From positions 1,736,001 to 1,800,000 of the forward strand of contig NZ_CP011131.1 of NCBI RefSeq assembly GCF_001442805.1: a stretch of DNA of 64,000 nucleotides, in the 5' to 3' direction. Each line of letters opens with the position of its first letter. Position 1 is the stretch's first letter. The notes under the pieces were generated by a model. It did no database searches. It was not told the origin of the DNA and saw only the letters and a program-made list of their open reading frames with translations. Of this stretch, positions 8,380 to 17,200 are shown piece after piece. Position numbers and translations under genes: made by a program. The DNA comes from Lysobacter gummosus (GTDB lineage Bacteria > Pseudomonadota > Gammaproteobacteria > Xanthomonadales > Xanthomonadaceae).

Positions 8380-9864
8380 ATGAGCAGCCCCAGCACCGGC
8401 AGCCGCATCCAGATCGGCCCGCGCCCCAGCCGGCTCGGGCCGTTGATCAAGAGCGGCGGTGCCGGCAGCGTCTACCTGCTACCGGACTATCCCGACAGCG
8501 TGGCCAAGATCTATCACGCGCGGGTGGACCCGCCCAGCTACACCGATCGCGTCGAGGCGATGCTGCAACTGCGGCCGAAACTGCCCGATCAGCTGGAAGG
8601 CGGCAAGCGCTACGTGCAGATCGCCTGGCCCGACGCGGTGGTGCGCGACGAGCGCGGCCGCTTTATCGGCTTCACCATGCCGGCGCTGGACGTGGATTCG
8701 ACTTCGGAAGTCGAGCAAGTCCTGCAGGAGCGCCAGGCGCGCGCCGCCGGCCTGCCGGTCGGCCTGGGCCACAAGGTCACCCTGGCGGCGAATCTGGCCT
8801 CGGTGCTGGCGGCCTTGCATGCGCAGCATCATTACGTGGTCGATCTCAAGCCGGTGAACCTGCGCTTCTATCGCGCGTCGCTGTATATCGCCTTGCTCGA
8901 CTGCGACGGTTTCAGCATCCAGGGCCTGGGCCGGCGCTTTCACGCGCCGCAGTTCACGCCCGATTATCTGGCGCCGGAATACCAGGTCCACACGCTGACC
9001 GAAGCCGGCGAGGAAACCCAGGACCGGTTCGCCCTGGCGGTGGTGATTTTCCAGTTGTTGAATTTCGGCATCCATCCCTACAGCGGCCGGCCCAAGCACG
9101 ATCGCGTGCCCACCGACGTGCCCGGTCGCATCCGCGAACGCTGCTACGCCTACGGACGCCGCGGCAATGCGGCGATGGAGCCCAACCCGGTCAGCGCGCA
9201 CGCGATGATGCCGGTGCAGTTGCGCGACCTGTTCGATCGCGCTTTCGGTCAGACGCCGGCGGCGCGGCCGAGTTCGGCCGAGTGGGGCGATGCGCTGCGC
9301 GCGTACGCGCAGCCCTCGCGCGGGCTGATCGTGGTGTGCGCGAAGCATCGCGAACACCAGCACTACGCCGGCCAGTCCTGCGCCTCGTGCATGCGCCAGG
9401 AGTTGCTGACCCGCACCGCGCGCAACGCGGTGCCGCGGCCGAAGACGGTGTCGCCGTTGCCGCCGATCTGGACCGCGGCCACCCGCGCCGCGGCCGCGCG
9501 CGGCACCGGGCCCACCCGCGCGCAATTGCAGGCGCAGTTGCAAGCGCAGCTGCAGTTGCAGGCACAAATGCAGGCGCAGATGCAGGCAGCGCAGGCCAGG
9601 CCGTCGCCGGCGGTCGCGCGCGCGCCGGGCCGGATGTCGCGCTTCTCCAGCCGCATGCGGGTGGTGCTGGCGCTGCTGTTCCCGCTGGCGTTCGCCTTCA
9701 TCGCCCAGTTCGTCCAGGGCTATTACGCGGCCTTGCGCGCCGCGCCGCAGTCGCCGTTCGACGGATGGATGAACGCGATCCTGATGACGTTTCTGGGTCT
9801 GGCCTTCGTCGTCGGCTGTTATTTCTTCGTCGTGGCGGTGCCGCGCAGGTTGAACAATCGATGA
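8380..9864 (+). CDS. Ser/Thr protein kinase, YegI-like, with zinc finger and membrane tail
   Basis: A 494-residue protein. The kinase domain spans roughly residues 15-310: glycine loop KSGGAGSVYLL, VAK lysine K43, catalytic loop VVDLKPVN (D155, K157, N160), and metal loop DCDG (D174-D176) in place of DFG, as in YegI-type kinases. A Cys/His cluster follows (C320, H323, C334, C337) and resembles the C4-type finger of TerY-P kinases. Next come a Gln/Met-rich stretch at 382-405 (likely helical or coiled) and two membrane helices near 427-448 and 463-485. The order differs from PASTA-type kinases. It starts 8 nt after the phosphatase stop and overlaps the next gene by 4 nt. Confidence 0.87.
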   Translation: MSSPSTGSRIQIGPRPSRLGPLIKSGGAGSVYLLPDYPDSVAKIYHARVDPPSYTDRVEAMLQLRPKLPDQLEGGKRYVQIAWPDAVVRDERGRFIGFTMPALDVDSTSEVEQVLQERQARAAGLPVGLGHKVTLAANLASVLAALHAQHHYVVDLKPVNLRFYRASLYIALLDCDGFSIQGLGRRFHAPQFTPDYLAPEYQVHTLTEAGEETQDRFALAVVIFQLLNFGIHPYSGRPKHDRVPTDVPGRIRERCYAYGRRGNAAMEPNPVSAHAMMPVQLRDLFDRAFGQTPAARPSSAEWGDALRAYAQPSRGLIVVCAKHREHQHYAGQSCASCMRQELLTRTARNAVPRPKTVSPLPPIWTAATRAAAARGTGPTRAQLQAQLQAQLQLQAQMQAQMQAAQARPSPAVARAPGRMSRFSSRMRVVLALLFPLAFAFIAQFVQGYYAALRAAPQSPFDGWMNAILMTFLGLAFVVGCYFFVVAVPRRLNNR

Positions 9865-10337
9865 GCTGGCGCGGGCCGCCATCGCGATGGCAGCGCATGC
9901 GCGTGCCGACCCTGTTCCCGTGGCTGAAGGTGGCGATCCTGGCCTTTTTCACCGTGCTGGTGATGGCGCCGATCACCGGCTGGCTGATGTCGCTGCCGAT
10001 GTGGGCGATGGACGTGCTGGGCTATCTGTTGTCTTCGCCGCTGCACACCCAGCCCGAGCGCTGGTTCCGCGCCGGGTTGGTATTGGCCGGCGTGCCGAGC
10101 CTGATCGCGGTGGGCTGGCGCGCGCGCCAGGATCGCGATTTCGACATGGGCGTGATGACCGCGATAGCCACGCTGGTGCTGATGGTGGGCTTGATCGCGC
10201 ATTACCGCTGGATCGAGATGAAGCGCGGCGGGCGCGAGAACGCGGTGATCGAGCGGGTCGAGCCTCGCCGCGTGGATATTGGCGCGCAACTTTTTGTGGG
10301 AGGGGCTTCAGCCCCGACGCTTTTCTTTCAGCGCTGA
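9861..10337 (+). CDS. Small membrane protein linked to the kinase triad
   Basis: A 158-residue protein with about four predicted membrane helices (VAILAFFTVLVMAPITGWLM, WAMDVLGYLL, LVLAGVPSLIAVGW, VMTAIATLVLMVGLIAHY). The ATG overlaps the kinase stop (ATGA), so it is translationally coupled and likely belongs to the same pathway. I do not recognise a family. The last 15 or so residues are read from the interspersed repeat at 10291, so the original C-terminus has been replaced or extended. Confidence 0.75.
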   Translation: MSWRGPPSRWQRMRVPTLFPWLKVAILAFFTVLVMAPITGWLMSLPMWAMDVLGYLLSSPLHTQPERWFRAGLVLAGVPSLIAVGWRARQDRDFDMGVMTAIATLVLMVGLIAHYRWIEMKRGGRENAVIERVEPRRVDIGAQLFVGGASAPTLFFQR

Positions 10338-10396
10338 AAGATCCAGCACTGCGGATCGAAGAGCATCGGGGCTGAAGCCCCTCCTGCAAAAGACTT
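10291..10396. repeat. REP-like palindrome, family A, copy 1
   Basis: The left arm is gtgggaggggcttcagcccc and the right arm is ggggctgaagcccctcctgc, inverted around a spacer of about 45 nt that itself pairs in part (tttcagcgctgaaag). The family recurs at 13608, 37832, 42920 and 46351. The left end supplies the last codons and stop of the 9861-10337 gene. Confidence 0.85.
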
Positions 10397-10655
10397 CGGC
10401 CATCGCCGCGCTCATTGAATCGCGATGCCCGGCCGATGCGCGCCGGCCCCCTGCCGTACGCGCATCGGCCGGATCGCCGGAACCGGCTCCTGCAAGCCGC
10501 GTCCCCGACTGACCGCCGATACGCAACGCATCGTCGCTGTACGATGCCTGCCCTTCGTTCGGATCACCGCGCATCCGCTGGGCTGCACGCGATGATCCGG
10601 GCGGTCAATTCTTCGATCCTTTGTCTGTCGCTTTACACCGTCGTAAAACAGACTC

Positions 10656-10764
10656 GTCATTCCCGCGTTCGCGGGCTCCGCTTTACTTCGGCGGAGCCGA
10701 ACATCCAGCGACTTCAAACGTTCTCGCACGAAAGGCCCTGGATTCCCGCGTTCGCGGGAATGAC
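10656..10764. repeat. Interspersed repeat, family B, copy 1
   Basis: It begins gtcattcccgcgttcgcggg and ends ttcgcgggaatgac. Between these lie a small palindrome (ctccgctttacttcggcggag) and the conserved stretch tccagcgacttcaaacgttc followed by gcacgaaaggccctgg. The same segments occur at 59102-59287 and, shortened, at 62401-62483. Apart from repeats A and B, nothing else was seen in 10338-10782. Confidence 0.85.
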
Positions 10765-10782
10765 GACCTGATGGTGGCGCAA

Positions 10783-12201
10783 TCACACCGACGCATTAGG
10801 CAACTCCGAAACCGTAGCCCCGATAATCAACGGCCGCCGCGAAGTCGTAGTGCCGCTGAACGTCTGCGTCGCCGCATCGGCCTTCCAGCCCGCGGCGATG
10901 CTGCCGCCTTCGGCCTCGAACGTGAAAGGCCCCACGCGCAATCCGGTCGCGGCCTTGAACGGATCGACGAAGCGGCGGAAGGTCGAGGTGGTGGTGCGGA
11001 TCACGAACGAAGGCTTGTAGCCCACGCACATGCCGTTCTTGATCAGACCGAAGAAGCCTTTCTCGCCGAACACCGGCTGGCCGCGGGTCTCGATCGAATC
11101 GCCGCCGAACGGGCTGTAGCCGGGCATGAAGGGGCCGTCGATCATGCTGCGGGCGAACTCGCCGTCGAACCATTCGCCCGGGCGGATGCCGATGCGGTCC
11201 ACCGCCTGGAAATCCAGCGACAGCTCCAGCTTGTTGTCGAATTCGAATTCGTCGATGCGCTCCCAGCGGCCGTTGATGCGCACCTGCCAGAACAACTGGC
11301 GGATGCGGCCGCGGCGTCCGGCCCAGGTCTGGGCGAAATCGTACGGCGCTTCGCGATTGCTGAAACCCAGGGTGACGCCGGCCGGGCCTTGCCCGGCTTC
11401 GACCTTGGCCACCCAGTCGGCCGCGTTCTGATCGATCTGCCAGTCCGGCACCTTGGGCAGACGGATCAGGTTGAGGTCGGCGTAGCGCACGTGGAAGTCT
11501 TCGTTGCCGCAGCGGCGCTGGGCGTCGCCGAGTTCGGGCTGTTCGCACTGGGCGATCAGGTTGCTGTAGTGCGCCTGCGCCTGATTCATCGTCACCTGCG
11601 CGGCGACGATGCGGTTCTGGTAGCTGCGCCCGCGCGGGCTGCCCAGCCATTCGCTGAAGCTCGGCGGATGGTCTTCGACCTGGTTGGCGTAGGCCGAGGC
11701 GGCCGACGTGGTGGCCAGGGTGTAGTGATTGGTTGCCACCACCAGCGCGTCGTCGGCGTCGTGCAGGTGCTGGCGCAGGCTGCGGTATTCGGTCTGCGCC
11801 GGGATCACGTTGAGGAACTGCTGATAGGCCTGGTGCACGGTGTCGCCGCTGGAGACATAGGCGCCGATCGCGCTCCACTGCGGCGCGGTCGCGCAGAAGT
11901 CGTACTGGGCGGCGGGGATGAAGCCGGCCTGGGCGCGGCTCCAGTCCCACTGGGTCGAGGGGTAGGTCAGCTGGAAGTCGTCCGGCGACAGGCCGATCGA
12001 ATCGATCAGCGCGCGGTACAGCAGCCCCCAGGGCTTGTCGTCGAAGTCGCTGTTGGCGGCGATGATGCCAGCGTCCAGGCGCGCCAGTTCCAGCAACCGC
12101 CGGTCCTGGGCGCCGTGGCGGAATTGCGAGAGCGCGCCGACGTCGTCCTGGGAATTCAGCGTGTCGTCGCTGCCGGTGAAGGGAAATTCGGACTCGGACA
12201 T
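10783..12201 (-). CDS. Conserved hypothetical protein, 472 aa, family not recognised
   Basis: There is no signal peptide and no membrane helix; the N-terminus is acidic and polar (MSESEFPFTGSDD). It is rich in aromatic residues, with YDFCATAPQWSAIGAY and a C-terminal half of beta-like segments (WQVRINGRWERIDEFEF, GFFGLIKNGMC). No catalytic motif was found. The start at 12201 has AGGAG 8 nt upstream. The frame stays open to 12585, but that part is basic, low-complexity and overlaps an inverted-repeat region. It may be a secreted or cytosolic protein of secondary metabolism, but nothing in the sequence decides this. Confidence 0.75.
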   Translation of the reverse strand: MSESEFPFTGSDDTLNSQDDVGALSQFRHGAQDRRLLELARLDAGIIAANSDFDDKPWGLLYRALIDSIGLSPDDFQLTYPSTQWDWSRAQAGFIPAAQYDFCATAPQWSAIGAYVSSGDTVHQAYQQFLNVIPAQTEYRSLRQHLHDADDALVVATNHYTLATTSAASAYANQVEDHPPSFSEWLGSPRGRSYQNRIVAAQVTMNQAQAHYSNLIAQCEQPELGDAQRRCGNEDFHVRYADLNLIRLPKVPDWQIDQNAADWVAKVEAGQGPAGVTLGFSNREAPYDFAQTWAGRRGRIRQLFWQVRINGRWERIDEFEFDNKLELSLDFQAVDRIGIRPGEWFDGEFARSMIDGPFMPGYSPFGGDSIETRGQPVFGEKGFFGLIKNGMCVGYKPSFVIRTTTSTFRRFVDPFKAATGLRVGPFTFEAEGGSIAAGWKADAATQTFSGTTTSRRPLIIGATVSELPNASV

Positions 12202-12328
12202 GGCCTGGCTCCTGCATCGCCGCGAAGCGGCGTTGCGTGCCGGGTACCGCGCGCCCTGGGCGCTTCGGCTCCGGACGCGGCACGCGGCGATCCGGGTGGA
12301 GCGCAGGGTGGGTGCGCGATCCCCAGAT

Positions 12329-12545
12329 CGCCTTACGGCAACCTTACGGAGTTCGATCGCCTTTCGATTCAACGGCTTGGAGCAATCCGGGTGCGCTTTC
12401 GTCAGGTTCGGACAGGCGCGATCGGGCGCTTTCGCGACGCCCCGCGCAGTTTCGTGGTGAGCCTGAGCAGGGCGAAAGTGAGGCTGAGTGAAGCGGCCGG
12501 CGCGCGGCCCGGCCTGCCGGCCCACCGTAAGGTTGCGGTAAGGCG
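12329..12545. repeat. Segment bounded by 21-bp inverted repeats
   Basis: The arm cgccttacggcaaccttacgg (12329-12349) and its near-exact inverse at 12525-12545 (20 of 21 bases) bound 217 bp between two divergent genes. Each arm also contains the direct repeat ccttacgg twice. No ORF inside is convincing. It could be a small MITE or paired regulator sites for both divergent promoters. Confidence 0.6.
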
Positions 12546-12647
12546 CCGCCATGACCAGGGCGGCGAGGGTGTACGGGCGGCCCATGCCGTGGTGCGCAAG
12601 CCGACCGGAATCGCCGGGGCCCGCGCCTTACCCAACCGGAGAAACCC

Positions 12648-13034
12648 ATGAACGCCACGCTCGCGAAGTGCATGCTGTCCGCCGTAATCAGTCTCGCCGC
12701 ACTGCCCGCGATGGCGGGCGACCCGCCGCAGTGCGTCTCCAAGCTGCCCAAGAGCGTGCAGAAGATGGTGGCCTCGTTCAACGACTGCGCCCGCGCCGAC
12801 AACCCGACCACGGCTTGCGAAAAGGTCGAACTCAACGCCCGCGGTTACGACAACGCCCAGGGCCTGCTGCCCAAGCTCGGCGCGCTGGGGCCGAAGTACT
12901 GGCGCGCCGCGCCGCGTCTGCTCGGCTCGCCGCAGGGACTGGTGTATCTGGTCCAGGAAGGTTCCCAGGGCAAGCCGATCACCCAGCGCTATTACACCGC
13001 CGACCAGTTCGCGAGCTTCTGCCGCATCAGGTAA
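12648..13034 (+). CDS. Secreted guanyl-RNase-fold protein, catalytic residues lost
   Basis: 128 residues with a signal peptide (cleavage near AMAG, residues 21-24). The C-terminal half aligns with the microbial RNase Sa/T1/barnase group and with the next gene: YDNAQGLLP, KYWRAAP, GLVYLV, RYYTADQFASFC. Against active members, the general-base Glu is replaced by Arg (R86), the GTRR loop by SPQG, and the catalytic His by Gln (Q120). The four cysteines (29, 47, 57, 125) match those of the neighbour. It would be exported and probably inactive as an RNase; binding or decoy roles are guesses. GGAG precedes the ATG. Confidence 0.72.
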   Translation: MNATLAKCMLSAVISLAALPAMAGDPPQCVSKLPKSVQKMVASFNDCARADNPTTACEKVELNARGYDNAQGLLPKLGALGPKYWRAAPRLLGSPQGLVYLVQEGSQGKPITQRYYTADQFASFCRIR

Positions 13035-13188
13035 GCCGCGCCCGCGCAGTGCGCTGGAGTCGGGTCGGCCTTGCGCCGGCCCGATCTCGTATTCGGTGCC
13101 TGGCCGGTCGCCATGACCGCGCGTTTTCACGCCGCCGCCGCCCGCGCGTTCTGCAAGACGCTGCACCCCTCATTCAAGGAGTTTCGCC

Positions 13189-13569
13189 ATGAACGCCCAT
13201 TACCGCTATGCGGCCGTCTTGTGCCTGGGCCTGCTCGCCGCGCCCGCGACGGCCAAACCGCCGGTCTGCAAGGTACTGCCGCCGGACATCAAGGAAGCGA
13301 TGCGCAACATGTCGTTCTGCATGACCGTGGCCGACCCGGTGGCCGAATGCGGCCGTACGGGCATGGACGTGCAGGTATTCGGTAACGACGAAGGCAAACT
13401 GCCCAACCCGAGCCGCGGCCAGGAGTACTGGGAAGGCAAGATCCGCCACGACGGCGCGGCCGGGACGCGCCGGTTGGTGTATCTGATGACGATGGGGGCG
13501 CGCAAGAACATCGTCGAGAGGCGTTACTACACGCCGGATCATTACGCGACGTTCTGCCAGATCAACTGA
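13189..13569 (+). CDS. Secreted guanyl-specific ribonuclease-like protein (RNase Sa/N1 family)
   Basis: 126 residues with a signal peptide (AAPATA, residues 17-22). The segments FGNDEGKLP, EYWEGKI, GTRRLVYLM and RRYYTPDHYATFC match the core of Streptomyces RNase Sa. The catalytic set is present: Glu82, Arg94/Arg95 and His118 followed by Tyr. Four cysteines (27, 44, 54, 123) suggest two disulfides. Such enzymes cleave RNA after G outside the cell; no barstar-like inhibitor gene is adjacent, which is usual for fully secreted forms. AAGGAG lies 9 nt before the start. It forms a tandem pair with the degenerate copy upstream. Confidence 0.75.
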   Translation: MNAHYRYAAVLCLGLLAAPATAKPPVCKVLPPDIKEAMRNMSFCMTVADPVAECGRTGMDVQVFGNDEGKLPNPSRGQEYWEGKIRHDGAAGTRRLVYLMTMGARKNIVERRYYTPDHYATFCQIN

Positions 13570-13607
13570 GCCGGAGGATCCGGCCGTATCGCGCGTAGGG
13601 CTACATC

Positions 13608-13680
13608 TGTGGGAGGGGCTTCAGCCCCGACGCTTTTCGATCAAAGGCATCGGGGCTGAAGCCCCTCCTACAAAAGACTT
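13608..13680. repeat. REP-like palindrome, family A, copy 2
   Basis: Arms tgtgggaggggcttcagccc and gggctgaagcccctcctaca enclose a short loop (gacgcttttcgatcaaaggc). It lies just downstream of the RNase-like gene and may serve as its terminator. A short tandem run of gattccc (about 13702-13730) follows. Confidence 0.85.
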
Positions 13681-13739
13681 CGCTGCTTCCGCAAAATCTT
13701 GCGATTCCCGATTCCCGATTCCCGATTCCCAGCCCCAAA

Positions 13740-13764
13740 CGCAGGCGGCTGCGCGCCGCCTGCG
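13740..13764 (-). terminator. Possible terminator of the 13773-14252 gene
   Basis: Perfect 10-bp arms cgcaggcggc and gccgcctgcg with a 5-nt loop lie just past the stop of the leftward gene. The following tract is only TTT then G-rich, so rho-independent action is uncertain. Confidence 0.45.
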
Positions 13765-13772
13765 CGCGGAAC

Positions 13773-14252
13773 TCAAGCGCGCTTCTTGCGCCCGGGGATG
13801 ACCTGCGGATCGTTGCCGACCTGCGGATCGCAGGAGATCAGGTCCACATCGTTGTAGGCGCTCAGCGAGTCGCGCACCAGCACGGTGAAGAAAATCAGCG
13901 TGGACACCGAGTTCTGGTTGCGCATGCGCACGCGGCGGCCATCGTCGAGAATCTCCGGCGCGCCGATCTGCTTGTAGGCATCGGAGTTGAGCACGTTGAC
14001 GATCTGGAAACGCGAGGACACTTCCTCCTCGAATACGTATTCGAGCGTGATCGGGGTGCTGGTCTGCACTGTCACCACGTCCGGCGAAAAGCTGTAGAAA
14101 TAATGGCCCTTGCCGGCGTTGCCGCCGAAGCCGACGTGAGCCAGCGTCAGCTGGATGCTCAGCACCGGCACGTCTTCGCCCTTGCCTTTGCCTTTCTTGG
14201 TCTTGCCTTGCTTGCTGCCCTTGTCGGGAGCGGCGTCTTTCTTGCTGGCCAT
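13773..14252 (-). CDS. Small conserved hypothetical protein downstream of STAND regulator
   Basis: 159 residues: a Lys/Gly-rich flexible N-terminus (residues 1-32), then a compact beta-rich domain with no cysteine cluster or membrane helix (LSIQLTLAHVGFGG, HYFYSFSPDVVTV, FFTVLVRDSL). No family was recognised. It starts 16 nt after the stop of the large wHTH-STAND-TPR gene, with AGGA before the ATG, so it is co-transcribed and may be a partner or target. An ATG upstream at 14438 lies inside the regulator gene and is not used. Confidence 0.75.
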   Translation of the reverse strand: MASKKDAAPDKGSKQGKTKKGKGKGEDVPVLSIQLTLAHVGFGGNAGKGHYFYSFSPDVVTVQTSTPITLEYVFEEEVSSRFQIVNVLNSDAYKQIGAPEILDDGRRVRMRNQNSVSTLIFFTVLVRDSLSAYNDVDLISCDPQVGNDPQVIPGRKKRA

Positions 14253-14268
14253 GTTGAGTTCCTGTCGT

Positions 14269-17200
14269 TCAGGGGTGCTGCGGATCGGCTTCGTAGTAGG
14301 CAACGAAGCCGGGATTTCGGTAGCCGATGCGTTGCAGCCAGGCGATCTGGCGCGCGGCGCGGTCGCGCGCGCCCAGGCGTATCTGCGCGCGCGCCCAGGC
14401 GTCGAGCACGACGCGGCTGCGGCTGTCGGCTGCGGCATCGGCCAACAATTGATCGACCCGGCGCCAGTCCTGGCGCGCGCGGGCGGTGTCGCCGGCGGCG
14501 GCGTAAAACTCGCCGCGCCAAGCCAGCGCGCGGCCGAGGCCGGCGCGATTGGGCAAGTCGTCCGGCGCGGCGCGATGCAGCTTTTCCAGATCCGCTACCA
14601 CGGTGTCGGCTTGCGCGGAGGTGGTCAGCGGATCGGCCTGCGCCAGATGCAGGCGCACGTTGGCGTCGAGCAGCCGCCATTCCGGCGGCGGATCGGTCTC
14701 GCGCATGATCGGCGCGAGCGTGCGTTGGGCCGCGCGCAGCCGTTCCACGGCGCGTTCGCGCGCGCCGGAGAGCGAAGCGACCAGACCGGCGTGGGAATAG
14801 GCGTGGCCGAGATTGCGCCGCCACACTTTATTGTCCGGCTGCTGCTCGACCAGGGCATCGAGCAAGGTCACCGCTTCGTCGATCTCGGTCTGCGCCTCAT
14901 CGAGCCGTCCGCGATCCAGCGCCAGCACCGAACTGCGCAGCAGCGATGTAGCCAGCTTGCGCCGCCACTCGTCGGCGTCGGGTTCGCTGTCGATCAATTC
15001 GCGCAGCATCTGGGTTTGCGCGGCGTAACCTTGCGCCGCTTCGGTCAGCGCGCCGCTCATGTCCTGCGCGCTGCTTAGCCAGGACAGGCTGTCTACCAAT
15101 TCGAAGCGCAGCGATTTGTCGCCGGGCTTTTTCGCCAGCAGTTGCCGCTTGATCGCGACGGAGCGGTCGAACAACTCGCCGGCCTCGTCGCTGCGCTGGC
15201 CGCTGAAGGCCAGGGTGCCCAGGTTATTGAGCGCGTAGGACAACTCCAGTTGCCAGCGCGGGTCGTTCGGCGCGCGTTCGACCAGGCGCTCGGAGGCTTT
15301 CAGATACGCCTGCCAATGCGTGCGCGCGCCGTCGAATTTCTTTTGCTGATAGTCGTGATAGCCCAGCCAGTACGCGGTGGTGCCCGATTCGGCCAGCGCG
15401 TCCAGCGATTCGGGCGCGCCGGCCAGGGCCAGCGAGGAGGCTTCGTTAGCGCGTTCGAACGCCGCGCGCGCTTCGGCGAAACGCGCCTGATTCATCAACA
15501 CCTCGCCGACGGTGCGCAGCGCGCGCGCATGGCTGACCAGTTCGCGCGGCTGCATGTCGGCTTCGGGCATGTACTCCAGATAGGCCAGGGCCTGGCTGCC
15601 GACGCTGTCGAGCAGTTTCAGATTGCCGATCGGGCGCAATTGCTCGGCCAGATCGCCGAGCATGAAGGCGACCAGTTGCTGCGCCTGATCGCGCCGTTGT
15701 TCGGCTTCGCGCCGCGCCTGCCAGGCCTGCAGGCCCAGGCCGATGGAGACCAGCGCCAGCAGGCACAGCGCGCCGATCGCGCCGACCCGCAGCCATTGCT
15801 TGCGCCGCTGCTGACGCTCGGAGGCGTGCAGGAACTTCAGGTCGTCGGCGTCCAGATCGTCGGGCAGGCGGCGCGCGGCTTCGCGCGCTTCGGCCAGCGG
15901 ACGGCCGGGGTTGAGCAGGTGATCGGCGCGGCGGCCTTCGGTGACCCAGCGCCGCGCCGCGCGTTGCAGGCGTTCGCGCGCCTGCAGCAGATGGCGGTTC
16001 TCGCGCACCCATTCGCGCGCGCGCGGCCATTGCCGCAGCAAGGCTTCGTGCGCGACGCCGAAACCGGGCTCGCCGCCGCTGAGTTCGCCGACGAACAGGC
16101 GCGCGCGCACGAAGGCTTCCGCCAACTCGCGCGCGGCCGCGTCGTCCAGGCTCGACCACAGCACGCGCCGGCCGGTGACCGCGTCGCTGTCGGGGCGGAT
16201 CACGATCAGGGCCGCGAGCACGCGCTCCACGCTGGCTTGCGCGGCGGCCGGCAATTCGGCGTAGACCTGTTCCGCGCGATGCGCCAGCGCGCCTTCCAGA
16301 CCGCCCAGTTCGCGATAGGTGGACAGGCTCAGCACACCGTCGCTGCTCTGGCGTTCGTACAGCGCCTGCAGGGTGTGTTGCAGCAACGGCAGCGAATCGG
16401 GGTGTTCGGCGGCGGCGTCGCGCAGCACATCGTCCAGGCGGCTGGAGCCGTCCGGATCTTCCTCGAAACTCAGCCCGGCCAGCGCGGCCGGGGCGCGGAT
16501 GATCTGGCCGATCTCGCCCAGGCGCGGCGTCAGCAGGTCGATGTGGCCGTCGCCGGCCTTGAGTTCGGCCAGCCCGGGCACGCCTTCGATCAGCGCCGGA
16601 TAGAAATCGCTGCGGGTGATGGCGATCGTCGCCACCCGCGTGGACGCGCACAGCGCGGTCAAGGCCACGCCCAGGTCGCGGCGGTCGGCGTCGGTGATGC
16701 CGGGCGCGGCGACCGCGGCTTCGGCGTGATCGACCACCAGCGACAAATGCGCGCGTTCGGCCAAGGGCGCGGTGTGGCGCGCGAACGCGTCGTCGATGCG
16801 CGCATGCAGCGCGGCCGGGGATTCGCGCAGTTGCCGGGTCAGCCATTCGCACTCGCCGGGCAGGAACACCGGCCGCCCGTCCAGCGACCAGTCGCACAGC
16901 GATTGCGCCAGCCGCGTCAGCAGATCGCCGCCGCGGCACGCGCCCAGATCGAAGTAGGCGCTGGCCAGCGCGTGCAGGCCGTCGAAGCCGCCGTCCTGGC
17001 GCAGCAGCGGCATCACCCCGGCGCGCAGCAGCGAGGTCTTGCCGCAGCCGCTGGCGCCGGAGACCAGGACGAACCGGCGCTGGCTGTCCATCTGTTCGCG
17101 CAAGGTCGCCAGCAATTCCGCGGTGGCGCGGCTGCGGCCGAAGAACACGCCGGCATGGGCTTCGTCGAACGAACGCAGGCCGACGTAGGGGCTGCCCTGG

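Noticed and set aside
9525..9600. Repeat array in the kinase gene
   Set aside because: It encodes a Gln/Met-rich protein linker in frame and is not a mobile or CRISPR repeat.
13695..13735. CRISPR-like short tandem repeats (gattccc units; similar at 43035-43070)
   Set aside because: The repeats are 7 bp and contiguous with no spacers; simple tandem repeats, common in this group.
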